From: Pterobdella sp. o SKG-2022
Lineage: Eukaryota; Annelida; Clitellata; Hirudinida; Piscicolidae
Assembly: GCA_964035795.1 (NCBI GenBank)
Contig: OZ038320.1
Span: forward strand, 5,797,895-5,861,894
Length of the DNA: 64,000 nt
Direction of reading: 5' to 3'
The notes under the pieces were generated by a model that did no database searches, had not been told where the DNA came from, and was given only the letters and a program-made list of their open reading frames with translations. Of the stretch, positions 1 through 15,100 are shown piece after piece. How positions within the stretch are numbered: the stretch's first letter is position 1; every line of letters starts with the position of its first letter. The position numbers and the translations under genes were made by a program.

Positions 1-835
1 GTTGTTACTAATACTAACAGGATAACAAAAACAACAACTACAACTATTACTACAACTGCTGCTACTACTACTACTACTTCCTTCTTGCTTTTCTCATATA
101 ACTAAACGCAATTTCATAAACACAACTTTAAATTTTTCAATCATTCTAGACTTCTAAAAACGAAAAAATATTTTTTCAAAAATATATATTTCCGTTGAAA
201 GAGGTGTGTAAGAGCGAAATTAAAGAAAAGTAAAAGTATAAATTAATTTAAACCTAAGTTTTATGGAGTAAAGTTTAAAATTTCTGAAACCCATTTGTAG
301 GAGCTCTGCTCTTTTTAACGGAAAGATAAATTTTCCGTTTTATAATATTTCAATGTAAAATGTTATTTTCAATCTATTTTGATGATATTTGCATTTTTTT
401 GTCGTAAACTTTTATTTTCATTTATTTATTGCCTCTAGCCCGATAAACGATGATGAAATTGAAATGCTTATTATTAAAACCAATATGCTTACCAAAATGA
501 TTGTAGTGTTACTAATAATAATAATAAACTTGTTGGTGAAGCACACTCAAATGAAATATCTTCAAATAATAATTTAGATATAAAAAGCGTTTTGCAAAAT
601 AGCGGACATGACACAACAATGAGAAGATAATTTAAAGCACAATATACCCCATTGAAAGTGACAACTGTTTTCAATATGCCCTATGTCTCTAAGCATTCAT
701 CGACTGAACTACTACAAAAAGATTTTCATTTGATCTGATCATAGAGGGGAACTTATGATTATTTGAGTTTTTCTACACCCCAACACAATATATATGTATT
801 CTTATTTACTAATCTCTTATGTTTAAATCATACAG
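1..835. other. left-edge non-coding/undetermined sequence
   Basis: AT-rich sequence opening with an (ACT)n-like low-complexity patch at about 35-80. No convincing exon was found. Between about 496 and 737 one + frame stays open except for a single TAA near 628 and then closes at a TGA near 736. It has ordinary protein-like composition (Asn/Ser-rich, then segments such as YTPLKVTTVFNMPYVSKHSS), so it may be exon remnants of the gene ending at 2465 or a decayed exon. I recognise no family. Confidence 0.3.
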
Positions 836-2465
836 GATTACGTGAAAGAATTAAAGAGAAACTCGATATTTGGTTCATTGTATCTAAACTCAAGGGTGTT
901 CTACCGGAGTCGCTGCATTCAAATGCATTTCAATGTGAATTCTTCGTCTTCTCTTATCTCCCTCCCTTCGCTCTCTCTGGTGTGTAGACTTATTCTTGTG
1001 AAGGTAAGGTTTTTTGTGCAGGTTTTGTTGTTGTTACATTAGCAATGAAAAATGGGTTTTTACTGAGAATACTTGTTAATTATAAAAATTAAAATGGAGA
1101 TCTTCATTTCATTTATGAAATTTATCTAACTTCGAAAAAATATAGAAAACTTTTTATTATTTTATAAAATCAGGGTTGTTTTTAAATTGTTGCTAACTAG
1201 CCTTCAAAAATGAAAAACCCGTATTTATCATTAGAAAAAAAAAACTCTTGTTTTGTTATTCTTCAAGCTTTCGATAATTACTTGAGCAAAACTTTAACTT
1301 TTCTAAATAAGCTTTTTTTTTCATTTTGCAGACTTTCAAAAAAATAATTATGTATATAATTGTAGCGAAAAATGAAAGAAATGATTTGACTATTTTATAA
1401 ACATTTTGTTAAAAAACGTTCATTTTGCAAAAAAAATTTTTTTTTACTTTTAAAAACTTTACATGACTATTAAATCAAAAAAACATCCAAAAATGCGATT
1501 TCGAGTTTGTCATCAGGCTTATTGACTTGCTCGTTAAAATTAACTGTCCTAAAACGTATTTTAATGATTTTCTGTACCCCGAATTTTATATAAAAGCTTT
1601 TTATCACTCAAAAAAAAATTTTTCCACAATTTGTTTGGAAATAATTCCCCAAAAAAAAAATGTTTGAAATAATAAAGAACAAATATAATCTTTAAGTAAA
1701 TGAAGGTGTATTGGATGCTTCGTGCAAAAACAAAGACGATGTTTTCGTTGTATAATTGCTTTTTGTGTCAAATACATATATAGATCTGGAGGTTATATTT
1801 TAAAACCACGTTAGAGCATAGCTTAAACATTAGTCTAAATTTGTGCATTTGTTCGCAGATAACAGAGTTAAAGGCAAGCCACCAGGGAAAAAGAAGCAAA
1901 AGAAAAAGAATTGGTTTAAAAAGTCAAATGAAAATGACACAAGCTAAAACAAAAATAGTTGAAGAAGTTCTAGCACAGTCTAATGTATTATTGATAAATC
2001 CGAACATAGACGAAAAAACTTTAAACACGGAAATAAGTGACGAAATACACGATAAAACATATCAACAGACACCCGATGATGGAAATAACCCTGAAAAATG
2101 GCACAGTCTTACCTTAAAAATACCCAACAAAAATGAAGTGTTAGGAGATGCAACTAAATTATTAGGAAATGCAGAATACACGGAAAGCAAGACTAGTCTC
2201 TTCAGTGACATCGAAAACGATGACATGGCCACATCCAAGCACTTGTGCTGTGTAAGTTAGAGCACTATTCTATTACTTGTTATTATTTTAAGCATTTTTT
2301 ATTATGGTCATCAAGAATATGTTAAATAAAGTTGACTTTGTTCGAATTCATGAAAAATTAAATTTTTAACATGTGTAACTAAATACGCTTATTTTTATAT
2401 TTTAGTTGGAAGTAAAGAAAGAAAAGCAGAAACTATTGGTGCCAGTAGAGATTCTGATTACGTAG
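836..2465 (+). CDS. 3' part of an unrecognised gene, three predicted exons
   Basis: Predicted exons are 836-1003, 1859-2251 and 2406-2465. They have consensus borders (acag/GAT, AAG/GTAAGG, cgcag/ATA, TGT/GTAAGT, ttttag/TTG) and all junctions keep phase 0, giving about 206 codons to a TAG at 2463-2465. The upstream part lies outside the window or is undetected. The second exon starts with a Lys/Arg-rich patch (GKRSKRKR) resembling a nuclear localisation signal, then an acidic, Asn/Thr-rich stretch; no catalytic or fold motif is visible. Two alternative readings exist. Exon 2 in another frame gives a short Lys-rich tail (KKKQKKKNWFKKS) ending at about 1943, and the last exon has a longer open frame running to a TAA at about 2527. 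The exon pattern is moderately supported; the product is unknown. Confidence 0.4.
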
Positions 2466-2650
2466 TGGAGCACAATGCAAAACTATTTGAAATACCCGCG
2501 AAACTAATCCAACCCCGCAATATATAAATATTCACTATTTCTTTCTTATTACTATTTTCTATTACCTTACTCAATCATTTTTGACTTCAAAAATAAAAAA
2601 AAATGTTTTCACTTTATTAGAAATCCCTTCAAAACATTATAATCATGAAC

Positions 2651-3467
<817 letters not shown>

Positions 3468-3653
3468 GTTTCTATACGAGGATAATCGGAAAAAGAAAGT
3501 ATGGTACAACTAATAAGAATTTGTCGTATGAAAATACTAATTTATTAATAAAAACATAAAAACTAATGAATGTTTTTAGAAACTATAAATTTATTCATAA
3601 TTTTATTTCATTAAATTTTTTTCGATAGTTTGAAATTTTGAAAAACAAACAAA
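3468..3653. promoter_or_regulatory. probable bidirectional promoter with a 5'TOP-like tract for RPS23
   Basis: Only 186 bp separate the RPS23 start codon (minus) from the start codon of the small plus-strand gene. Reading the minus strand, a pyrimidine run CTTTCTTTTTCC (complement of 3488-3499) lies about 20 nt before the RPS23 ATG. Its position and composition fit the 5' terminal oligopyrimidine start of ribosomal-protein mRNAs. That would give a very short 5'UTR. The TOP assignment is inferred from composition and position; no TATA box is evident. Confidence 0.45.
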
Positions 3654-4163
3654 ATGGAGAAGTTATTAGGACTAGGCGATGGTGGCAAGTGCAATAATAC
3701 AGAATTCATTCAAGAGGTGATAAGTTAATTTATAAATTTCTTTTGTCATAATATAAATAATTTTTTTGGTAGGTTTCGAGGTATTTGTGGCTAAAAAATG
3801 GAGATTCTCACAAAGATATGTATACCATGATTACTGGACTGAGGGTAGCAAATGAATGTTACAAAAGATTGAATAAAGATGAAGAAATTGAAAAGCTCAA
3901 GGTTTATAAAGCTTCATCCATTTTGAAATTGATCAATTTTGATAATAACATGCCTTTGATCCATTTGCAATATTTTTAAAATACCAGTGTAAAAAATTAT
4001 AGGTTCAGTTCATTATTGACTCATTACTTCATTATCACAGATTGAATGTTTGAAAGAAATTTTGAAATTTATAAAAAATAACCCAAGAGCTTCAGAAAGC
4101 CAGCTTCAAAATGAAGTTTTGAAGCATGTGAAGAATTTTAAATTTAGAGTTGAAAATTTGTGA
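3654..4163 (+). CDS. small 104-aa protein, function unknown, three exons
   Basis: Exons 3654-3716, 3773-3901 and 4041-4163 total 315 nt and encode 104 aa, ending in a TGA at 4161-4163. Borders are GAG/GTGATA, ggtag/GTTTCG, AAG/GTTTAT and cacag/ATTGAA, all in phase 0. The predicted protein starts MEKLLGLGDGGKCNN and is charged and mainly helical, with two Lys/Glu-rich helices in the second half. There is no signal peptide, membrane segment, Cys/His cluster or catalytic motif. I do not recognise the family. The close divergent start with RPS23 suggests constitutive expression, which is an inference from position only. Confidence 0.7.
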
Positions 4164-4537
4164 TTCTTTTTTCAATATTTTTAAAACATGTATTTTTTTT
4201 ATCAATGTTTTCAATATGTATATAGCCTAAAAGCCATAATTTCCAATTAATAAATAATGAAATGGCTGCATGAAATCAATATATTCCTTGTATATTTTCA
4301 CTGTTGCTATAAGCAAGTTAAGTCTGATTTTTCTCTTCACATTTTTCTATTTTATTTTTTAACTGAAATTAATAGTTGAAGAAGTTTTTAAAATGTTAAA
4401 AAAATAAAAATTTCTTGTATCTAATAATAAAAATTGTTTCTCGTAAACTCGAATAAATATTTCAAAGCCTTAGTTTTAACCAAAAAATTTCTGTGTTAAA
4501 GAAATAAGCTCAAACACTACTTGAAATAAACCTCGCA

Positions 4538-7500
4538 ATGGGTTTCATCATTTCAAAAGTAGCTCCTGCCAGAGAAGAAACGTACGATTTGATGGTCGTC
4601 AATGAATTCAATGGCTCGTCAATCAACTGTGTGGTAGTGAACGATGACGAATCAGTACTCGCTACGGGCAGTGATGACGGAGCTATAAAGTTGTGGTCGC
4701 TATCTTCTGTTAAGTCTTTTGAGTGCCTTGCTACTTTGGAAGGTATGATACATTAAGCTTTACAAGTTTTAACATACAGTATTACATTACTTAAGTTCTG
4801 TCAAACAATAATTCTTCTATTCTGCTTTTATGTATGTAAACCAACCACCATAATTCGTCTCAAATGGAGCGCTTCTATTTGTGTATTTTAACAAACTTTC
4901 AAACTTTAAATATTTATATAATATAAAAAGTTTTTTCGATGAATGTTTTTCATAATTTTTTGAGTTATATTTCTGAAAACAAATTCATTATCTTCTAAAG
5001 ACACTGTCATAAATTTTACAACAACCACTGTATACCAAAAAATCCAATCATATATTCTTATTAGACCATATGCTTTTGAAAACTTACACTAAAGGACACA
5101 GTAGTTACATAAACTGCTTGGTATTTGAAAGTATCTACCTGGCTTCTGGAAGTAATGATAAAACCGTTAAGAAATGGAACATTACAGAATTTCAGAGTGA
5201 AATAACCTTCACAGGACATCGGTCCGTCATCAACAAGTGAGTGTAAAGGGAAAAAAATTAAATAAAACCACGTAAATTATTTTAAGCAAATTATCCTTAG
5301 TGTTTTCGTTTTTTTAAAAAAACGTGAGAGGGGTTTTTGTTTTTCGATAATGTGAGCTAGACTACGGAAAGAATTCTATTATTTACAAAAAGAATAATCT
5401 AAGTGATAGTTTTTTTCAATATTTGAATAACTTCAATCTTCAAATTTAAGTTAAAGAATGTTGAGATCAATAAAATCAGTAAGAGTTCAAACTCAACTTT
5501 AGTTTTTTTGTCTAAAAACAAAAAAATATTATTAAGACAATAAAATTTGAAGTGAATCATTCATTGCTTAGCATACATTTTTAATCATATTTTTGAAAAT
5601 GTAAACGAAATATTGAAAATTGATTTCCTACTTAAAATACAACAGTGTTATAAATTCTGTTTCAGCTTAATTTTGATTTCAGAACTTAGTGAAGTTGAAT
5701 TACAATTGTTTCTACCTTATTTCAGAGTCTTAGTGTTTGAAGATAGCTTATTCAGCAGCTCATATGACAGAACCATTCGGAGATGGGACTTCAATACAGG
5801 AACTTGCTTTATGATCTACAAAGGTCATACTTTGGGCGTTTATCCTATGGCCTTCATTCCCAGAGAAGATGAGAAAGGGGAAGATGAAGATTTTGAAGGT
5901 TTCAAAGATGAGAAAAAAGATGTGAAAAAAATTGAGAATAAAGCAGAAGAACAAGAAGGTGAGTGAAGTTTGAAGCGTTATCAACTCTTTACAAACTATT
6001 TTCATAGTTTTTTTTAAACTAATAACTGTTCGTATCTAAAAATTATGGAAGCTTGATACAAGAAAAGAATTAACTTAAGAAAATTATAAAATCAATACAA
6101 AAAATAAATTTTATAAATACATGGTTATCAAATTTCTGTAAACGAACATCTTTTCTTTTGAAAATCTTCATAGGTAAATTTTAAAAATTATGGAAAACTA
6201 TGCGGAGTAACATTGCCCAAACCAATTGTATTTCAAAAAATATAAAAAAAAGACACTGATAACAACAAACCGGAAACTCCTCAAAGACAAGCTCCGAATG
6301 CTGATTTGTTGGTGAGTGGGTCTTCTGACCATCTGGGCATCATTTGGCATGTCAAATCAGGTATATTAATGGTACTTAAAACATTTAAATTAAGTTTGAT
6401 AAGGCATTATTGGTTTACATATGATCATAAAGAGTTTAAAAATAGGGTGTTATAAAATTAAAAATAGTAAATTATACTATACCCCAATATTATACCTAAT
6501 CATTTTAAATTAATAATAAATTAATAAAAGAATAATAATGGGGATAACAATAATAAAAAAAAACAAGGAAAGATAGTGTTCAAGCTAGTAGGACACACGG
6601 ATGGGATAACATCACTGGTGCTGGATGAAGAAGCTATAACTGCCTTCACGGCTTCCATGGATAAAACCATCAGAGGTGAAGTGGTTCAATGTATTTGGGT
6701 ATTAGAGGGGCTGGTAATTTTAAAGTAGAGTTAGTGTGAGGTAAAGATTTTAATTATATTTTAATTATAAAACGGCGAAGCAATTAGCTAAGACGTAAAT
6801 TGATAGACTAGATAATGGTTGGTTTACTTCTTGTATATTATATATATTATAAGAATTTAATGGAATATACGGTATTTTTTATGAACATTCGGACTTATCT
6901 ATTTATATAAATTCACCTATACATAATCGTACTAAAAGCCACACATAACAAACAGGTTGGAATATAAAGACAGGATCAATGGTACGACTCTTTGAGAGCC
7001 ATATTGCTGGTGTCATATGCCTATCGGTTGGTAGTGCTTGTATAATCATGAATTTTACAATAAGAAAGGTTATAAATAAGAATTCATATCTGTTCTATTT
7101 CTCGTTTTAGACCCTTGAGCTCAAATTAGTTTTTCATATTTCATAAAAATATTTAATTTTATACGTATCTTTTAATACAAATATTTCAAAAAACACGATG
7201 ATAATCTCATAAATTTTATTTTTCATGGTATACCACTCAGGTTCTTTTTTTTTAATCTTATTTTGAAAACATCAGTTTCTTATAAGGAGAAATCGTCCGA
7301 AAATTACCAGACACACTCAGCTTCATATAAATTAAAAATTAAAATAATTACACAAAAGATAAAGGGTAAGATGATGTACAGTGGTAGCGCTGACAAAACG
7401 GGCAAGATCTGGATAATAGATTTTGGAGACACTACTAGGACTTACTCCGGGCACACCCATACTGTTACTTGTATCAAATTTCATCAAGGATTTGGTGATA

Positions 7501-8633
7501 CCGATAATTTAATTTGAATAAATAAAACTTATATTATTTACTTTCAGCTTCAGGCTATTGTACTTCATCACAATATATATTGATTTAAAAGTTAATTTTA
7601 AAATAATTAAAAATTAATTTAACAAGATTAAAAAATAACTTAGATAGTATATTCAAATAATAATGAGAGAAAAGTCCCTTTTAATATCGTTATCCTTACG
7701 ATAATTTGCAGTGTTCACTGGTTGTGGAGATGGCATTGTGCGATGCTTTGATGCCAAAGCTGGGACCCTCAAACGAACCTTGGAAGGACACAGTTCTGCC
7801 ATCAACTCTTTTGCTGTAGAATTACATAAGCAATTATTATTAATGTTTTATTGAAGTTTAATGTGTAGTAAGTTTATGTAGACTAGTGCACGAGTAGCGC
7901 TTTGTGGAACATAATTATTGTCCAACTAAAACACCATATAAGAGTGGTCTAACAGTCGACTTACTACTATATCTCACATTTACCTTAAGATCTATCGAGC
8001 AATAATTTTTAATTTTTTTATTGCCTCTGAAGCAAAACAAATTTTCATACTGCACGTTATCATAATAATGATAAAAATAAAATAACAAGGGTAAAAAAAA
8101 AGATTGATAAATAGTAGATATTGTTGCAACTACTGGATAAAAAGCAGATGATATGAGATTTCATTTAAATTGAATACAAAATTGATGAAGTATAAAAGCC
8201 TAAATCGAATTTTAATTTCACCAAACACAAAGTATTTATTTTAAAAAAGTCACGAAGCTTTTCGTGAGAGTATCTTATATTATCACTTGATAAGGTAAGC
8301 TAGTCTTACGAAAAGCTCCGTGACACTTTTTAAAAAAAGTACTTTGTGCTTGTTGACCTTACAAACGGAAACAAAATTAATTTTAAAAATTTATTTATTG
8401 ACTGATTAAAATTATTCCAGCTGATTGGTGACAGACTCTACAGCGGGTCAAATGACGGAACTTTGAGAATTTGGGATATATCTGGAATCGATGATGAAAT
8501 TTCATTTGCTTTCAAAGAAAAAAAGAAAAAAAAGAAAAATGCTCCTAAAGTTGATAAATCTAACAGAATTACCGATTCGAATACTGAAAAGCCGGCAAAA
8601 TCCCAAAAAATACTTATTGAAAATGATTTTTAA
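4538..8633 (+). CDS. WDR86: WD40-repeat protein, WDR86-like, nine exons
   Basis: Exons 4538-4742, 5065-5236, 5726-5958, 6253-6360, 6568-6675, 6956-7026, 7365-7494, 7712-7815 and 8421-8633 keep phase and sum to 1344 nt (447 aa). WD repeats are plain: TGSDDGAIKLW, SGSNDKTVKKW, SSSYDRTIRRWD, SGSSDHLGIIW, TASMDKTIRGW, SGSADKTGKIW, TGCGDGIVRCFD and SGSNDGTLRIWD, each preceded by a GH-type dipeptide. That is eight blades or one seven-bladed propeller plus an extra repeat. Repeat order and wording match vertebrate WDR86, a scaffold-type protein of poorly known function. Two features are odd: an acidic/Lys insert (about 5870-5958, continuing into exon 4) breaks the propeller between repeats 3 and 4, and the C-terminus carries a Lys-rich tail (KEKKKKKKN). 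Possible N-myristoylation start MGFIISK. Other WD40 families remain possible. Confidence 0.85.
8218..8360. mobile_element. MITE-like inverted-repeat element, copy 1
   Basis: This palindromic element lies inside the last intron of the WDR86-like gene. The left arm CACAAAGTATTTATTTT... continues to CACGAAGCTTTTCGT; the right arm runs from ACGAAAAGCTCCGTGACAC to AAGTACTTTGTGCTTGTTGACCTT, its reverse complement. The outer left end is degenerate. A second copy with both ends intact is at 48219-48345. There is no coding capacity. Confidence 0.75.
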
Positions 8634-9134
8634 CGATGACTTTGAAAATTTTCAGTATTATACGAAATTGAAATTAAAAAAATCTTTCAAAAATTTATTG
8701 AGTAACTTTGATAAAAATTATTTTGCCAGTGTCAACACGTCCTGGGTTTAAGATTGAAAATATTATCATTACTGGTCTTTTATGCTTCGTAAATAGATTT
8801 CATCTAGTTTTTAATGAAGGTTTATTTAGGGTACATTTAAACTGTTGTTATAACGAATTTTCAAACATACATTTCAATTGTTAAATTTGAAATAGCGGCC
8901 ATATTTAAAATATAAATTTTCATTGTGCAATAATAAATAAAAGGGAAAGTATAGTTGAAAAAATTGTTTGGAAACTACCATTGTAAAATTTTTATGTTGA
9001 AGTCAATAATTGAAGCTTCTAGAGTAGCCACACAACTTGTAAAATATTCCAAAATTATTTTTGTTTGATTAATACGTGTTATGAATTGTTTTGAGTTTTT
9101 TTAAAACTAAAATTGCGGAGAATATAACTATACA
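8634..9134. other. intergenic spacer between WDR86-like and USP9X genes
   Basis: About 500 bp of AT-rich DNA containing the 3' flank of the WDR86-like gene and the 5' flank of the USP9X gene, transcribed in the same direction. An AATAAA-like signal (AATAATAAATAAAAG, about 8929) follows the stop codon. No other structure is seen. Confidence 0.5.
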
Positions 9135-12100
9135 ATGGAGGAAATCAACCAGAAATTAAACGAAACGCATTTAGCTGATGCAACTGAGAAAACAGATACT
9201 GTAAAAGTGAAATCCCCTGACAATAAAACAGCTATTACTCCGGTGAAAGAATTATCAAAAGATATACCAACTGAGAGTGATAATTCTTCAGAAGTGGATT
9301 ATGTACCCGAAGGTGAAGTTCACTTTCCAGAGCAAGAACTTGCAAAATTAGATGAAATGATCAACAGACCACAATGGGTCGTGCCAGTATTAGCTAAAGG
9401 AGAATTGGAAGTTTTGCTTGAAGCTTCTATTGATCTTTGCAGTAGAGGTGATTTATATTGAATTTAGTAGATAGTTCAACAATATTAATAAAATTAAAAT
9501 ATCTTCATATATATTCAAATGAAAAATTTAAATATGGAAAGCTAATGTTATACTCAAAAATTTATGTTAACCTCACCAAAAACTTTACAAATTTTGAAAA
9601 TTCTTAGCATTGTTTCATAATAAAAAAAGAATCCTATTGATTATCAAGGTTTGGATACAAAATCTGAATTGTGTCAACAGTTCTTCAGAGATGGCTTAAG
9701 CATTTCATTCACAAAAATCTATACTAATGATGCTGTCAGTGGCTGGAAACCAGAAATCCATGTAAGTTTCATTAATCATTGCTCATAACCTTTATTGATT
9801 TGTCACAGTTTTATTATATCTAGTATTATTAATTATTTACCTACTTAGCATCACTATTTTTAAAGTAAAAATAACTAAGTTGTTTTATATTTTTATTGAA
9901 ATAATATTTAAAATTTTTAGACACACATTCACAATGAAGTAATGTCAATATAGTGTTATCTAAGGGTTATGGTGATTAATATGTTTATTTATATTATTGA
10001 TTCATTTTCATTAATATTCATACATTGAAGTTTTTTGGCTTAATAAATAATTAACTAATGGCTCCAATTTTGGTGAAGCAAAAACTTAATATAAAATGAT
10101 TTAATTGACTGATAATTAGTCTGGATAAATTTTTGATACAAAAATAATAATAAAAAATAAGTAGGTATTTTTAGAAAAGGTAACTCAATTTTTGATATTA
10201 ATTTTTTAAATATACATCTTAAAAAGCCATTGACTTCTTCAAAAAAGAAACAGATAATAAATCATTGGTTTTGAAGTGTTCAATGGTAACAATAAATAAT
10301 AATAAAAATAAGATAAAAGTAATTTAATGGCTCAATAATGATAAATTTTTAGAACATTCTAAAAAATCAGAGAAATTTTGAAATATGAAAATAATTTTTT
10401 TTCCTGATTATTATCATTATAACATCTCATTTTTACTTTAAATATATCCATTAAATGATGAAATTAAAGTATTTTTGTACTCAATTTCATGTGAACATTA
10501 TAAAACCTAACAATTTCACAACTAAAATCTCTATTTGGAATGACTTAATGATGGTCAATTTACTAAATTTACACAAGTAACTGTGTTAATATACACCATT
10601 TTTATTACCATACTTCACTTCTTTTTCCTTGCTAGTACAGATTGCACTTCAATATAAACTACCAACCACAGAAAAGCATATACAACAACACGGAGTTACT
10701 GATAAAGTTGTGCGTGCTCAAACTTGACCAAGACTGGTTCCCCTTGTTGGATCTGCTCACGATCATCTTCAACCCTCACTCCAAGTATGTGTGTTGATGT
10801 CGTATGTTTTAATTTGCATCTATGTTTCCCTGTATTGTTAGGTCTTATCTTTGACTAGGGGATGGAAATTATTTCCATATTATTACTTTCAGTATTGTTG
10901 CTATTTTTACTTTTTAAAGCTCATCATTGGTGAAGTAAAACTATAACTGGTTAAATTAATCAATAGTTTTATTTTATTTCTTCGAATTTTTAGATAATTT
11001 TTTCATTACTATTTTCATTTTCACCAATCTCAATGTTATCATTCATATAAATCATTATTACCTTATTACAGAATATTAAAATATTTTATAAAAAGAAAAA
11101 AACAAAAGATAAATATGTTTGATAGCTTTACTTATGTATTTTGTGATAGCTGAGAGTTGGTAACTTAAATAAAAAATTTTTTAATTCTTTGAAACATAAA
11201 ATACAAATAATAAATATAATGCCTTATTATAAGTTTAATTAAGTCTGGTCTATCTTTTATTCAGGTGCATTTTGTTCAATTAAGTTTTCTATCTTTAATA
11301 TGTATTTTACTCTTAATATAAATGTGTATAAGAAATGTAGGCTTATTAGGGAAAAAATTTTTTGATTTTTGAATTAATTGGTTGTAAAATATTATATTCT
11401 ATGACAATCTATTGAAATGCTTTACTAAAGTTTAAACATGTTCAAATTGTCATATCATTTTGTTAAATTAAAAATATATTTATTCATGATAAATAAAGTA
11501 TAAAATATAGTGTTCATATAAATAGAAATAATTGATAATTAAATACATGAATTAAGTAGCCTTCAAAATGGTGAACAAAAAAATTTATTTCAAAAATTTT
11601 TTTCCATTTTTAATTTCAAAGTTTATTTATTTCAAATATATTCAATAATAGTGTTAAAAACTAATAACTAGAACAATATTAAAAAATTTTTAATAAATCA
11701 ATATAACATATTTAAATTTGGAGAAAAATAAAAAAATAAATAAAAAGTTAATGTGAAAAATATTTGTATAATAACAAATAATGATGGAAACAAACAAAGT
11801 ATTTATCAATTTAATTCACAAAGCTTTTCCTTGAAAAACTTACATTACTAAGTGAAAATAACAAACTTCAATGATATAAATAACAACACAACCAACATGA
11901 CTAACAAACCTAGATTCCATGTCTTCAACTCCAACAAGTCACCTGAGAGGCCCCCAATAACTGAGGGTGAAGAGGTGTTTGCTGCCAGTCCCACTGAGCA
12001 TCGCACCATGAAGGTAGTTGGTGGAGGGTTGGATAGCTAGGTAGATGGATTAATAGAGGAAAAGAAAGGTTAATTTAATGGGTAGTTGGGAAGGTAGATT

Positions 12101-15100
12101 CAAAGATAGGTGGTGAAATGAATAGATAGATTGATGAATGAGTACATAGATAAATAATTAGATAGAAAAGTAGGTAATAATAATTATAAGGATAATAATA
12201 ATTTGTATAGCACCATTGAAAGAAACTTAGGTACATAGTTAGATATATAGATAGATAGTCCTCTAATAGATATACAGATAGAAATACAAACGGATAACAA
12301 TCAAAAACAATAAACCCACACCATGTTTAAAGCAGGGATGGTTGGTGGACTTTTTAAATTTGTTTGGGTCCCTAAATGGCTTCAAGATACTATATGAGCG
12401 GTTCCAAAGAAACTTATCCATCTCCGTAGTTGCTGCTCTTTTGAGGTGGGTAGGGTGTTTGGTTTGTATATCTTTAATAGGCTTTACTGCTGTAGGTGTT
12501 CTAGTGCTTGAGGTTGATAAATGGGGTGAGGTGTTTTATGTAGCATACTTTAAAGCTGGTTCATTATGGGATATGGGTGATTGGTGGCTTATGATTCACC
12601 AATAAACAAGGCCACCTTGTTGTAGGTATCTATGTTTTTTTATTGATTGAGTAGTTGATTAATTTATTGTTTGTCTCACCCTCTGCTGAGGAAAATGGAG
12701 TATTAACAGAATGATGATGCCACTTGATTAACAAATAAGTTGTTTTCAAATATATTGGCTAGAAGGTTGATTAAAAAATAGATTGGTTTAAAAATATATT
12801 GGTTATTTGACTGCTTGAACAAATGATACTTCAACTAATTCAAAGTTTATTTAGTTATGATTAGTATTGTAACTAATAATCTTAAAGGCCTTTTGGTTAT
12901 TGTGCCGAATACTTGACCACACACACTATTGAGTCATACTTCCTGTCCATCATTGTGAGTTTTTAATTCATAGTATCCATGTTATAAAATTATTTTTTGG
13001 CCTACTTGGTAGAATAATACACCGATCTAAAAAATTTTGTCTTTAAAATATATCAAAAATTTAGTTTTTTAGAGGCATCATATGCTCTTCTGTAAACTTG
13101 AATTTTTACAATATCAAGAATCTTAAAAATTTGTAAAATACCTGCTTGAAATTTTAATTCCAAAATTCTTCAATGTCTACAAAAAAGAACAAAATTCAAC
13201 AAAAAGTTTTTTTTTTTTCTTATATAACGAATATTATTTTTATTATTGTTATATTTTCATTATTTTTATTCTTACATAATAAAGTGAAAAATTCGCATGT
13301 AGCAATAGATGCTCCAAACACAGTTAAAAATGTGAACGCTTAACAGAACACAGTGACAGAGTACTTGGAGGGGTTGACTGACGATGAGTTGAAGAAAGAG
13401 ACGAAGAACGAAGCCAAGAATGACACCCTGTCAAGCATCATCAACAGTATCAAATGCCTTGTGTTGAAGCTGCCTAACAACCAGCATGATAAGGTTTGTC
13501 ATTATTATATATAATTTATTGTTATTAACTTCATTATTATTTACACATTGCTTGTGAAACGAGTATTCATGCTTGAGGGCAGGTTGCCCCTCACAACCTC
13601 ATCTCGTCTTCAGCACTTATCTGAAAGTTTCCATTGTTATCACATGGAACTAGACTTTAAACGGTCTCTAAATTAGGGCCTATAGTTAAAAGCTGTCTTT
13701 CTGTTATAACCTGGATAACAGTAGACTCTGGTAGCAAATATTCAAAAACTGATATTCTGGTAACATTTTTATTTAGCTTGGTGGATGATCCAGTTGACAA
13801 CACCAAGGCAAACTTCCTATGTGTGGAAACGGCGTATCTTGAATTTCGATAATTTTTATTTGGACTTTAGCACAAGCTGACAGTCTATAAAAAGTTTTCA
13901 TGAATAAAATAACTTAAATTTTAAATTACCATAATCTAGGCCGACAGTTGTCTGCAATGGCTTTTTTATATTTTACTTAAATCATGAGATAAAGCTTCAT
14001 TGCTGCTCAACACCATTTTTTTATTAGGATAGTGCTAGTCTATTATGCTTTAATAAATTAACGATATAAATTAACAAAAATTAATTCGTTTCCCAAAGGT
14101 CAAAAGACTAGAGCTTTTCAGACTCGAAGTTATTTTCAGGTTTGTGATAAAAATCGATATTTCTACTATAGATCACATTCATTTGAGAATTGTTTATTAA
14201 ACAATATATATCTCAATACTTATTCATTATTTTTACACATTATATCCAAGCCATGGTAGCATGGAAATAGATGTTAAACGATGATGATGCTTAACACACA
14301 ACCACCATGACAGACTTCTAAAGATCTCGTCATTCAATGGCAAAATGAACGCTTTGAATGAAATCAACAAGCTGGTCACCAGTGTTTCCTACTCCATTAA
14401 TAAACACTCGTCCAGCCTGCCAGACATCGCTTCTGATGGCTGGCTCAGTCCTGAGAAGATCGCTGTTAGTTGGGGGAGGGAGGGGTTTGTATAATACTTG
14501 TGATAGTGTTTGTTGGTTGGTTAATTGATTCATTGCTATATTAATTTTTTTGGCTTGGACGATTGGTTTTTGGTTAGTTTATGGATTGGCTAATCGGTTG
14601 TTGATGAAAAATTATAAATATATCTTTCAATTGCAAACGTACACAAACCCACACGCACACACACACACATACAGGAATGGATAGGTTCGAAAAACGTCTT
14701 ATCAATAGTGTTAAGAGACAGTCTGCACCAGCCACAGTACGTAGAGAAGCTGGAGAAGATAATCAGGTTCATGATCAAAGAGAAGGCCCTGTCACTCAAT
14801 GACCTGGACATGATCTGGGAAGCGCAGGTGTGTTATTTGATTATAGGTTCTCTCATTTGTTGTTTTATCGATCCTTTCCGTTTGTCGATAGTTAAATTCT
14901 ATACTATTATTGATCAATTCATCAACCGTAAAAGTGTATGTATATTATTCAAAAGAATATCTAAACCATCGTCATTGCTACACATAAGAAGCAAAAATAG
15001 CTTTAAACCTACGTAATGATACATAACCAGATCGGCAAGCACGAGGCTATAGTGAAGAATGTTCATGACCTTCTGGCCAAACTCGCCTGGGACTTCCAGC

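Noticed and set aside
8491..8751. Lys-rich plus-strand frame at the end of the WDR86-like gene
   Set aside because: Alternative frame of the last exon; the WD40 frame ends at 8633 with conserved repeat sequence.
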